Positions 1-6,360 of a DNA stretch of 64,000 nt are shown here, in pieces. Both the position numbers and the translations under genes were made by a program. The first letter of the stretch is position 1, and each line of letters begins with the position of its first letter. Origin of the DNA: Dechloromonas sp. (lineage in GTDB: Bacteria; Pseudomonadota; Gammaproteobacteria; Burkholderiales; Rhodocyclaceae); NCBI GenBank assembly GCA_028687035.1, contig JAQUAX010000003.1:222615-286614 (forward strand). The letters are read 5' to 3'. The notes beneath the pieces were generated by a model. That model did not search any database. It saw only the letters and a list, made by a program, of their open reading frames with translations, and had not been told where the DNA came from.

Positions 1-173
1 TGGCCCTGGCCGCCGGACTGGCGCTGCCGCTGCTCGCCGCCTTCGGCTATGCGCCCGGCGGCGAATCCGGCCTGGCGGCGCTCGGCCTCGCCTACGCCCT
101 GTTGCCGCTCGCCTTCAAGGCACTGGCCGCCGCGCTGCTGTGGCGCTGGCGGCATTTTCTGGAGAACCGATGA
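1..173 (+). CDS. C-terminal end of a membrane transporter (MFS/GPH type), partial
   Basis: The window opens inside this gene, in the frame whose first full codon starts at base 3. The visible 56 residues are almost wholly hydrophobic: one segment rich in Ala/Leu, a short Gly/Glu loop (APGGESG), then a long segment ending in a basic tail (WRWRHFLENR). This is how the last two membrane helices of many 12-helix transporters look. The stop overlaps the start of the next gene. Betaproteobacterial clusters with DUF3833, SDR and SnoaL genes commonly carry an MFS transporter at this place, so that is the best guess. The rest of the gene lies outside the window, so the substrate cannot be judged. Confidence 0.5.
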   Translation, partial: ALAAGLALPLLAAFGYAPGGESGLAALGLAYALLPLAFKALAAALLWRWRHFLENR

Positions 174-700
174 TGAAACTCTTGATGCTGACCTTCCTCT
201 TCCTCTTCCTCGGCCTGGCCGGCTGCGCCGGTCCCGGCATCGAGCGCTACCGCGGCGAACAGCCGGCGCTCGACCTGCAGCGCTACCTGAACGGCACGCT
301 CGACGCCTGGGGCATGTTCCAGGGACGCTCAGGCGAAGTGCAGAAACGCTTCCGCGTCGTCATCGACGCCCGCTGGGACGGCGACACCGGCGTCCTCGAC
401 GAGAAGTTCGAGTGGTCCGACGGCAGCACCTCGCGCCGCGTCTGGACGCTGGTCCGCCAGCCGGACGGCAGCTGGCGCGGGCGGGCCGACGACGTGGTCG
501 GCGAGGCGGTCGGCGAAGTCGCCGGCAACGCGTTGCGCTGGCGCTACGTGCTGGCGCTGCCGGTCGACGGCAAGGTCTGGCACGTCGATTTCGACGACTG
601 GATGTACCTGATGGACGACAAGGTGATGCTGAACCGCTCGACGATGTCCAAATGGGGCTTCCGGCTGGGCGAGGTCACGCTGACCTTCGTCAAGCGGTAA
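170..700 (+). CDS. DUF3833 family lipoprotein
   Basis: A 176-residue protein with a lipoprotein signal: Met-Met-Lys start, a Leu/Phe-rich segment, then a lipobox LAGC with the lipidated Cys at residue 19. The mature part matches my memory of the DUF3833 family, with conserved features such as DGxxGVLDEKFxWSDG, a RxW repeat and a C-terminal MSKWGFRLGEVTLTF. Function is unknown. A GGAG sits 5 nt before ATG 170; the second ATG at 173 is equally possible. The start overlaps the preceding stop and the next gene begins 7 nt after the stop, so it is co-transcribed. The genetic context suggests a role with envelope lipid modification, which is inference. Confidence 0.8.
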   Translation: MMKLLMLTFLFLFLGLAGCAGPGIERYRGEQPALDLQRYLNGTLDAWGMFQGRSGEVQKRFRVVIDARWDGDTGVLDEKFEWSDGSTSRRVWTLVRQPDGSWRGRADDVVGEAVGEVAGNALRWRYVLALPVDGKVWHVDFDDWMYLMDDKVMLNRSTMSKWGFRLGEVTLTFVKR

Positions 701-707
701 ACGCGCG

Positions 708-1469
708 ATGAATCCGAAAATCACCGACTGGCGGGGGCGTCGCGTCTGGCTGGTCGGCGCGTCGAGCGGCATCGGCGCGGCGCTGGCCGGCGAGCTGGCC
801 GGGCGCGGCGCGCGGCTGGCGCTGTCGGCCCGGCGCGCCGACCGGCTGGCCGGGCTGGGCGTCGACGGCGCCTTGCTGCTGCCGTGCGACGCGACCGATC
901 CGGCCAGCCTGGCCGCCGCCCGCGCCGAACTGCTCGCCGCGTGGGGCGGCATCGACCTGGCGATCTACCTGGCCGGCGACTACGTGCCGATGACGGCCGA
1001 CGACTTCGACCTGGCCACCGCGCAGCGCGTCATCGAGGTCAATTTCGGCGGCGCCTTGCGCCTGGCCGACTGCGTGCTGCCCGAACTCGCGGCCGGCGGC
1101 GGCATCGCCTTCGTCGCCAGCGTCGCCGGCTACCGCGGCCTGCCGCGCGCGCTGTGCTACGGGCCGGGCAAGGCGGCGCTGATCCATTTCGCCGAATGCC
1201 TGCACCTCGATCTGGCGCCGCGCGGCATCGGCGTCTGGGTGATCAACCCGGGCTTCGTCTCGACCCGGCTGACCGCGCGCAACGATTTTGCGATGCCGGC
1301 GCTGCTGACGCCGGAACAGGCGGCGCTCGCCGCGGTCGACGGCTTTGCGGGGGGCGATTTCGAAATCCACTTCCCGAAGCGTTTCACCCGCGTGCTGAAA
1401 CTGCTCGCGCTGCTGCCCTACCGCGTGTATTTCCCGCTGATCCGCCGCCTGACCGGAGCTTCCCGATGA
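708..1469 (+). CDS. SDR family NAD(P)-dependent oxidoreductase
   Basis: A 253-residue short-chain dehydrogenase of classical length. The dinucleotide-binding motif GASSGIG lies near residue 17, an LAG motif (YLAGDY, in place of NNAG) near residue 90, a Ser in FVASVAG and the catalytic Tyr-x3-Lys as YGPGK around residue 150, followed by INPGFVSTRLT. All catalytic elements are present, so an active oxidoreductase is expected. The substrate cannot be read from sequence. The C-terminus (LKLLALLPYRVYFPLIRRL) is hydrophobic and may touch the membrane. Its stop overlaps the start of the following SnoaL-like gene by 4 bp, indicating translational coupling. Confidence 0.9.
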   Translation: MNPKITDWRGRRVWLVGASSGIGAALAGELAGRGARLALSARRADRLAGLGVDGALLLPCDATDPASLAAARAELLAAWGGIDLAIYLAGDYVPMTADDFDLATAQRVIEVNFGGALRLADCVLPELAAGGGIAFVASVAGYRGLPRALCYGPGKAALIHFAECLHLDLAPRGIGVWVINPGFVSTRLTARNDFAMPALLTPEQAALAAVDGFAGGDFEIHFPKRFTRVLKLLALLPYRVYFPLIRRLTGASR

Positions 1470-1888
1470 CGCTCGACGAACTGATCGATTTCTACCAGAC
1501 GCTGGACGTCGACCGCGTCGCCCGCTTCGCCGAGTTCTACGCCGACGACGCCGCGTTCAAGGACCCGTTCAACGACGTGCGCGGCGTCGCGGCGATCCGG
1601 CGCATCTTCACGCACATGTTCAGCCAGGTCGCCGAGCCGCGTTTCGTCGTCACCGAGCGCGTCGTCGATGCCGGCGGCGCCGTGCTGGTCTGGGAATTCC
1701 ACTACCGGATGCGCCTGCCCGGCCGCTGCGACGCCCAGGTGATGCGCGGCGTGTCGCACCTGAAGTTCGCCGCCGACGGCCGCGTCGCCAGCCACCGCGA
1801 CTACTGGGACACGGCCGAGGAGCTGTACATGAAGCTGCCGCTGCTCGGCCCGCTGATGCGCGGCCTGCGCCGCTACCTGGCGGCCTGA
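1466..1888 (+). CDS. SnoaL/NTF2-like fold protein
   Basis: A 140-residue protein starting MTLDELIDFYQTL, with the NTF2-like pattern: an N-terminal helix, then FYADDAAFKDPFNDVRG, a FVVTERVV strand, WEFHYRMR, and SHLKFAADGRVASHRDYWD. These are typical of SnoaL-like cone-fold enzymes or binding proteins. The ATGA overlap with the SDR gene fixes the start. In related clusters such a protein follows an SDR and a DUF3833 lipoprotein and is thought to act on the same lipid-type substrate. Here that is inferred only from order. Confidence 0.8.
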   Translation: MTLDELIDFYQTLDVDRVARFAEFYADDAAFKDPFNDVRGVAAIRRIFTHMFSQVAEPRFVVTERVVDAGGAVLVWEFHYRMRLPGRCDAQVMRGVSHLKFAADGRVASHRDYWDTAEELYMKLPLLGPLMRGLRRYLAA

Positions 1889-1892
1889 CGGC

Positions 1893-2984
1893 TCAGGCGG
1901 CCGGCAGGTCGATCGCGACGGCCAGCCCGCCCGCCGGGCGGTTGCCGGCCGCGATCCGCCCGCCGTGCGCCTCGACGACGCGGCGCGCAATCGACAGCCC
2001 GAGGCCGTGCCCGGCGAAGGCGCGGCTGTCGTCGGCCCGGAAGAAGGGGGCGAAAATCCTTTCGAGCAGCTCGTCCGGCACGCCGGCGCCGTCGTCGGCG
2101 ACCGCCACGCGGACCCTCGGGCCGTCCCGTTGCGCCGAGATCGCGATCCGGCCGCCGGCCGGCGAGTGGCGCAGCGCATTGCGCACGACGTTCTCGACCG
2201 CCCGCTGCAGCAGCTCGGCGCTGCCGCGCACGGCGAGCGGGCCCGTGGCGGCCAGCTCGATCCGGCAGCCGCGCGCTTCGCCCTCGATCGCCGCATCGTC
2301 GGCGATGCCGGCGAGCAGCTCGGCGAGCTCCACCGTTTCGTCGAAGCGCCCGGCGAGGCCGGCGTCGAGCCGGGCCAGCGTCAGCAGTTCGCCGACCAGG
2401 CGGTCCATGCGCCCGGTGTCGCGGTCGATGCGCTCGGCGAATTCCGCGGCCCGCTCTGGCTGCTGGCGGAGCAGATCGGATGCCGCCTGCAGCCGGGCGA
2501 GCGGCGAGCGCAGCTCGTGCGAGATGTCGTGCAGCCAGCGGCGCTGGCCTTCGATCAGGCGTTCGAGGCGTTCGGCCATGCGGTCGAAATCCTGGCCGAG
2601 GTCGGCCAGCTCGTCCTGGCGGCGCCCCATGCCGGCGCCGATCCGTGTCGTCAGCCGGCCGGCGGCGACCGCGTCGAATGCGTCGCGCAGGCTGCGGATC
2701 GGGCGCGAGAAATACCAGGCGAGCAGCGCGGCGAACAGCAGGCTGACCACGCTGCCGGCCAGCAGCGGCAGCAACGGCGGCCGCAGACCGCGCTCAGGCG
2801 GCGGGGGCGGCGGCCGGAAATCGCCGGTCCCGGGCGGCGGCAGCGGCGGGCGCTCGGCCCGGGCATGCGGCGGCGGACGGTCCGGGTGGGTCAGCCAGAT
2901 GGTCAGCCCGACGCCGGCGGCGGTCAGCGACTGCGCCATCCAGAAGAAGAAAAAGAATTTCCAGAACAGCCGGCCCAGGCGCAT
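1893..2984 (-). CDS. Sensor histidine kinase (CpxA/RstB-like)
   Basis: A 363-residue membrane kinase. TM1 is at residues 7-31; a periplasmic part of only about 40 residues is strongly proline-rich (RPPLPPPGTGDFRPPPPPPERG); TM2 is at 71-91. A HAMP domain follows (SRPIRSLRDAFDAVAAGRL), then HisKA with phospho-accepting His156 in DISHELRSP, and HATPase_c with NVVRNALRHS (N box), DDGAGVP and GHGLGLSI. The short proline-rich sensor region leaves little room for a ligand fold. The gene lies 10 nt after its response regulator and is transcribed with it. What it senses is unknown; the divergent EF-hand gene makes a calcium or envelope-stress signal worth testing. Confidence 0.9.
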   Translation of the reverse strand: MRLGRLFWKFFFFFWMAQSLTAAGVGLTIWLTHPDRPPPHARAERPPLPPPGTGDFRPPPPPPERGLRPPLLPLLAGSVVSLLFAALLAWYFSRPIRSLRDAFDAVAAGRLTTRIGAGMGRRQDELADLGQDFDRMAERLERLIEGQRRWLHDISHELRSPLARLQAASDLLRQQPERAAEFAERIDRDTGRMDRLVGELLTLARLDAGLAGRFDETVELAELLAGIADDAAIEGEARGCRIELAATGPLAVRGSAELLQRAVENVVRNALRHSPAGGRIAISAQRDGPRVRVAVADDGAGVPDELLERIFAPFFRADDSRAFAGHGLGLSIARRVVEAHGGRIAAGNRPAGGLAVAIDLPAA

Positions 2985-2994
2985 TCCCGCGTCC

Positions 2995-3699
2995 TCAGCC
3001 GGCGAGCAGCTGGTAGCCCTTGCGGATCACCGTCTGGACCCGCGAGCGGCCGTCCGGCAGCGGCCCGAGCTTGTGCCGGATGCTGCTGATGTGGACGTCG
3101 ATGCTGCGGTCGAAGCGGGTCAGCGGGCGGCCCATCGCCTCTTCCGACAGCCGTTCCTTGGCGATCGGCTGGCCGGCGTGGCGGGCCAGCAGCTCGAGCA
3201 GGTTGAATTCGGTGCCGGTCAGCGCCAGCGTCGTGCCGGCCAGTTCGGCGAGGCGCCGCGCCGGGTCGAGCACCAGGTCGCCGACGACCAGCGCCCCTTG
3301 CGGTACCGGGCGCGGTCCGCTCCGCTTCAGGATCGCGCGCAGCCGGGCGGCCAGTTCGCGCGGCGTGCAGGGCTTGGGCACGTAGTCGTCGGCACCCAGT
3401 TCGAGGCCGACGATGCGGTCGGTATCGTCGCCGCGCGCGCTCAGCATGACGACCGGCAGCGCGCCGGCGGAACGGATCGAGCGCAGCACTTCGATGCCGT
3501 TCAGGCCGGGCATCATGATGTCGAGCACGACGATGTCGTGGGTGCCGGACAGCGCCGCGGCGGCGCCGGATTTGCCGTCGTGGGCGCGGTCGACCGCGAA
3601 ACCGTCGCGTTCCAGGTAGTCGCCGAGCAGTTCGAGCAATTCGGCGTCGTCGTCGACGAGCAGCACGCGGGGCGGAGCGGGGGACGTGTCGGGCAGCAT
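2995..3699 (-). CDS. OmpR-family response regulator (CpxR-like)
   Basis: A 234-residue regulator. The receiver domain has the acidic cluster VDDD at 15-18, phospho-acceptor Asp60 (IVVLDIMMPG), a conserved Ser in VVMLSARG and Lys in YVPKPCTPREL. The C-terminal winged-helix domain includes LTGTEFNLLELLARHAGQP, RFDRSIDVHISSIRHKLG and VIRKGYQL. It is the first gene of a two-gene operon with the kinase downstream. Three arrays of GTAAA/GTTAA direct repeats with 10-bp spacing lie upstream, resembling CpxR-type half-sites, so autoregulation and control of the divergent EF-hand gene are likely. Confidence 0.93.
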   Translation of the reverse strand: MLPDTSPAPPRVLLVDDDAELLELLGDYLERDGFAVDRAHDGKSGAAAALSGTHDIVVLDIMMPGLNGIEVLRSIRSAGALPVVMLSARGDDTDRIVGLELGADDYVPKPCTPRELAARLRAILKRSGPRPVPQGALVVGDLVLDPARRLAELAGTTLALTGTEFNLLELLARHAGQPIAKERLSEEAMGRPLTRFDRSIDVHISSIRHKLGPLPDGRSRVQTVIRKGYQLLAG

Positions 3700-3739
3700 G
3701 GGGCGATCTTAGGGCGGCATGGGCGCCGGGCCGCATTTT

Positions 3740-3754
3740 TTAACATGAATTTAC
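3740..3754 (-). promoter_or_regulatory. Operator 1, GTAAA-N5-GTTAA
   Basis: Read on the minus strand, GTAAA and GTTAA half-sites are separated by exactly 5 bases, giving a 10-bp direct repeat. The site is 41 bp upstream of the response regulator start, a position fitting autoregulation. The arrangement matches the known CpxR box style (GTAAA-N4/5-GTAAA). Assignment to this regulator is inferred from location. Confidence 0.6.
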
Positions 3755-3864
3755 GTCCACCGCGGCGCGATTCCGCGTCGCCCGGCAAGGCTTGCCGAAG
3801 CCGCCGGCCGCTCGGCTGCCGGACCCCGGCGGGCAGCGTGCCAAGTCCTTGCCGCTGCGGCGCA

Positions 3865-3879
3865 TTAACCCGGCTTTAC
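3865..3879 (-). promoter_or_regulatory. Operator 2, GTAAA-N5-GTTAA
   Basis: Second copy of the same direct repeat, again with 5 bases between half-sites on the minus strand and with GCGCATTAAC flanking sequence shared with operator 3. It lies midway between the two divergent genes and could serve either. Confidence 0.6.
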
Positions 3880-3974
3880 GTCCCGGCAGCGGCGGCAACG
3901 CTTGCCGGCCGCTCCGCCGGTGCCTCCGTTTCCGTGCCCGACGGGGCCGGGGAAGGCCGCAGGATGTCTGCGCA

Positions 3975-3999
3975 TTAACTGCAATTAACCGGATTTTAC
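3975..3999 (-). promoter_or_regulatory. Operator 3, triple half-site GTAAA-N5-GTTAA-N5-GTTAA
   Basis: Three half-sites in perfect 10-bp phase read on the minus strand (TTAAC at 3975 and 3985, TTTAC at 3995 on the plus strand). It is the strongest cluster and lies 103 bp before the EF-hand start, a typical place for an activator site. Two or more regulator dimers could bind on one DNA face. Confidence 0.65.
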
Positions 4000-4102
4000 G
4001 TATTTTCGTCGCCGAAAATGTCGCTTCTGGCCGATAAGTTGCTGAACGGCAAGGCCCGCATCGGGCGCACCGGAAACCATTCATCAACGCAAGGAGCCCA
4101 TC

Positions 4103-4816
4103 ATGAGCAGCATCAGTTCGATCACCAGCTACACCGGCAGCGCCGTCAGCGCGCTGCAGCGGCGGCGTCCCGATCCGGCCGAGATGGCCGGATCGCTGTT
4201 CGCGCAGCTCGACGCTTCCGGCCAGGGCTACATCGAGAAGACGGATCTCGCCGCGGTCCTCGAACAGGTTTCGTCGGCGTCGGCGGTCAGCTCCGACGTC
4301 GACGATCTGTTCTCGCAACTCGACACCGACGCCGACGGCAAGGTCACCGAGCAGGAATTCACCGACGTGCTGCAGCAGCTGTCCGAACAGCTCGATGCCG
4401 AGCGGATGGCGCGCCGGATGGAGGAGGCGGGGGGCGCCGGCATGATGCCGCCGCCACCCCCGCCGCCGGCCGACGATCAGGGGTACACCGAGGACGAGCT
4501 GACCGCGCAATTGTCGGAGATCGGCAGCAGCGACAGCCGCCGCGGCAGCCTGATCTCGAACATCCTGGACAATTTCTCGACGGCGGACAGCGACGGGGAC
4601 GGACGGGTGAATTTCGACGAGGCGATGGCCTTCGAGCAGAGCGCGACGGCGACTGCGTCGACGACGACTGCCGTCGCGGCGTCGGATGCCGGCACGCAGC
4701 GCGTCGAGCCCGACGCGGCGCAGCTGATGATGCAGATCGTCCGCCTGATGCAGGCCTACGGCATCGGGCAGTCGGTGGAGGGGAGTTCGGGGACGGGGCT
4801 GTCGGTCAGCGCCTGA
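4103..4816 (+). CDS. EF-hand calcium-binding protein
   Basis: A 237-residue acidic protein with three EF-hand loops: residues 37-48 (DASGQGYIEKTD, imperfect, Asp in position 12), 74-85 (DTDADGKVTEQE, canonical) and 162-173 (DSDGDGRVNFDE, canonical). A proline run (PPPPPPP) at 116-122 separates the first pair from the third. The N-terminus (MSSISSITSYTGSAV) is Ser-rich without a clear signal peptide, as in EF-hand proteins of the XopAW-like type. Calcium binding by loops 2 and 3 is strongly expected. Whether it is a buffer, a sensor or an exported protein is unknown. It is divergent from a two-component system with shared operators. Confidence 0.88.
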   Translation: MSSISSITSYTGSAVSALQRRRPDPAEMAGSLFAQLDASGQGYIEKTDLAAVLEQVSSASAVSSDVDDLFSQLDTDADGKVTEQEFTDVLQQLSEQLDAERMARRMEEAGGAGMMPPPPPPPADDQGYTEDELTAQLSEIGSSDSRRGSLISNILDNFSTADSDGDGRVNFDEAMAFEQSATATASTTTAVAASDAGTQRVEPDAAQLMMQIVRLMQAYGIGQSVEGSSGTGLSVSA

Positions 4817-4828
4817 GGCGCCGGCTAT

Positions 4829-5035
4829 TCAGGCGGCCAGCCGGGGCTGGGCCTTGCCCGGCTTGCCCTGGCCGCCGTGCGCTTCCTGCAGGCATTCGTG
4901 GGCGCAGGAGGCGCAGCGGCCGCAGTCGCGCGTGACGCCGAGGTCGCGGCGCAGGTCCTTCAGCGTGCGGGCGCCGTTGCGCGCGGCTTCGCGGATCTGG
5001 CGGTCGGTGACCGCCTGGCAGACGCAGACGTACAT
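4829..5035 (-). CDS. bfd: Bacterioferritin-associated ferredoxin
   Basis: A 68-residue protein starting MYVCVCQAVTDRQIREA, with four cysteines in the Bfd pattern (C-x-C near the N-terminus; CGRCASC later) for a [2Fe-2S] cluster. Bfd reduces bacterioferritin heme so that stored iron can leave. ATG 5035 was chosen because AGGAAG lies 8 nt upstream; an in-frame ATG at 5068 would add 11 unusual residues. Two bacterioferritin genes follow on the same strand upstream. A likely Fur box covers the promoter region, agreeing with iron-repressed expression. Confidence 0.93.
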   Translation of the reverse strand: MYVCVCQAVTDRQIREAARNGARTLKDLRRDLGVTRDCGRCASCAHECLQEAHGGQGKPGKAQPRLAA

Positions 5036-5050
5036 GGATCGCTTCCTATA

Positions 5051-5069
5051 AATGCGAACAATTCGCATT
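5051..5069. promoter_or_regulatory. Probable Fur box upstream of bfd
   Basis: The 19-base sequence AATGCGAACAATTCGCATT is an inverted repeat (AATGCGAA/TTCGCATT) and agrees with most positions of the Fur consensus AATGATAATnATTATCATT. A second, weaker Fur-like stretch (GATGAGAATGAATGTCA) follows immediately at about 5077-5093. It lies 15 bp before the bfd start, where binding would block transcription. Bfd genes are classically Fur-repressed. Confidence 0.6.
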
Positions 5070-5119
5070 GTAGAGAGATGAGAATGAATGTCAATAACGT
5101 TCTGCGTAAAAATTCTGCG

Positions 5120-5156
5120 AAAAAAAGCCCGGCCGGGCCGGGCGCTTTCGCCGGGC
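5120..5156 (-). terminator. Rho-independent terminator after the bacterioferritin operon
   Basis: On the minus strand, downstream of the bacterioferritin stop at 5166, a GC-rich inverted repeat (GCCCGGC/GCCGGGC) is followed by a run of seven T residues (A run at 5120-5126 on the plus strand). It ends the two-gene bfr operon before bfd. Confidence 0.7.
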
Positions 5157-5165
5157 GGCCGGCCT

Positions 5166-5648
5166 TCAGTCGCCGCCGGTGTCCATGTGCGACTGCAGGT
5201 AGTTGGGCAGGGTCACGCTGTCGATCAGCGTCTGCTGCGTCTCCAGCCAGTCGATCGCCTGCTCGCAGTGCTCGAGCAGGTCCTCGAGCAGGTCGCGGCT
5301 GACGTAGTCGTGCAGGCTTTCGCACAGCGCGATGCCCTCGACCAGCAGCGGGCGCTGGATGTCGCGCTCGTACTTCAGGTCGCCGGACAGGCATTCGGCG
5401 ACTTCCTCGCCGATCAGCAGCTTGCCGAGGTTCTGCAGGTTGGGCAGGCCCTCGAGGAACAGGATGCGCTCGATCAGTTCGTCGGCTTCCTTCATGACCC
5501 GGATCGACTGCCGGTACTGGTAGTCGTTGAGCCTTTCCAGGCCCCAGTGGCGGAACATCCGGGCGTGCAGGAAATACTGGTTGATCGCGGTCAGCTCGTT
5601 CTTCAGGACCTTGTTCAGCAGGTCGATGATCTTCTTGTCGCCTTTCAT
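5166..5648 (-). CDS. bfr: Bacterioferritin, heme-type subunit lacking ferroxidase ligands
   Basis: A 160-residue bacterioferritin closely following the E. coli protein ([32 protein letters not shown] begins with the family signature). The heme ligand Met52 is present, as are Glu18 and Glu94. However, the other ferroxidase ligands are lost: Glu51 is Val, His54 is Glu, and the positions aligned with Glu127 and His130 are Cys128 and Ala131 (one-residue insertion). It should bind heme but not oxidise iron alone. It is 10 bp downstream of a second bacterioferritin with the opposite pattern, so a mixed 24-mer is expected, as known for two-subunit bacterioferritins. A good GAGGAG site precedes ATG 5648. 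Confidence 0.93.
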   Translation of the reverse strand: MKGDKKIIDLLNKVLKNELTAINQYFLHARMFRHWGLERLNDYQYRQSIRVMKEADELIERILFLEGLPNLQNLGKLLIGEEVAECLSGDLKYERDIQRPLLVEGIALCESLHDYVSRDLLEDLLEHCEQAIDWLETQQTLIDSVTLPNYLQSHMDTGGD

Positions 5649-5658
5649 CGCGCGCTCC

Positions 5659-6144
5659 TCAGGCCGGGCTGCCCGAGCCCATGCGGCTCTGCAGGTAGTT
5701 CTCGAGGCCGACCAGGCCGATCAGGCGCAGCTGCTTCTCGAGGTAGTAGGCGTGGTCCATCTCGGTGTCCTCGAGCTGTACCGCGAGCATGTCGCGCGTC
5801 ACGTAGTCCTGCGCCTTCTCGCAGGCGGCCATCGCCTTCTTCAGTTCGCCGACCACCTTGTATTCGACGGCCAGGTCGGCCTCGATCATGTCGCGGACGT
5901 TCCTGCCGACCTTCAGCGCCTCGCGCTGGCCGAGGTCCGGCTTGCCCTCGAGGAACAGGATGCGCTGGATCAGCGCGCGGGCGTGCTGGCGTTCGTGGTC
6001 GGATTCGTGCAGCGCCTTTTCGGCAAGTTCGTTGAGGCCGAGGTCGGCGTACATCTCGCCGTGGATCAGGTACTGGTCCACCGCGGTCAGTTCTCCGGCC
6101 AGCAGGCCGTTCAGGATGTCGATGATCTTCTTGTCGCCCTTCAT
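5659..6144 (-). CDS. bfr: Bacterioferritin, ferroxidase-type subunit lacking the heme Met
   Basis: A 161-residue bacterioferritin. All ferroxidase ligands are kept: Glu18, Glu51, His54, Glu94 and, allowing for a one-residue insertion, Glu128 and His131. The heme ligand Met52 is replaced by Arg52 (HERQHAR). It is the first gene of the operon and complements its neighbour, which has the heme Met but no ferroxidase centre. Together they should form a shell where this subunit oxidises iron and the other carries heme for Bfd-driven release. The start is the MKGDKK methionine; the open frame extends upstream but without bacterioferritin sequence. Confidence 0.94.
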   Translation of the reverse strand: MKGDKKIIDILNGLLAGELTAVDQYLIHGEMYADLGLNELAEKALHESDHERQHARALIQRILFLEGKPDLGQREALKVGRNVRDMIEADLAVEYKVVGELKKAMAACEKAQDYVTRDMLAVQLEDTEMDHAYYLEKQLRLIGLVGLENYLQSRMGSGSPA

Positions 6145-6360
6145 GGCATTCTCCGCAGGTCGTGGTGATCGGATCGGCTGGCTGGCCGGGTGGCGCTGGC
6201 TTGCCCGTCCGGTCATTCTAGGTGGGCGCGCCGTCGATTTCCACCGGGGCGGAACGTCCGCCGCGCAGGGCCAAAGTGACAATAAGCGCGAAAAAGAACA
6301 AAATTGGTTCCCGACCCGTCTTCCGCCCGCCGGCCTTTCCAGCCCGGGCTTTCCTGATTC

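Larger units (their letters stand above)
3700..4102. promoter_or_regulatory. Divergent intergenic region carrying phased direct-repeat operators
   Basis: This 403-bp gap lies between the minus-strand response regulator and the plus-strand EF-hand gene. It holds the three operator clusters annotated separately. Between them the sequence is GC-rich without a convincing ORF. A small inverted repeat of CGGCAAG around base 3789 is also present. The last 100 bases before the EF-hand gene are more AT-rich and should contain its promoter; no clean sigma-70 hexamer pair could be assigned. A good ribosome site (AAGGAG) lies just before ATG 4103. Confidence 0.6.
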
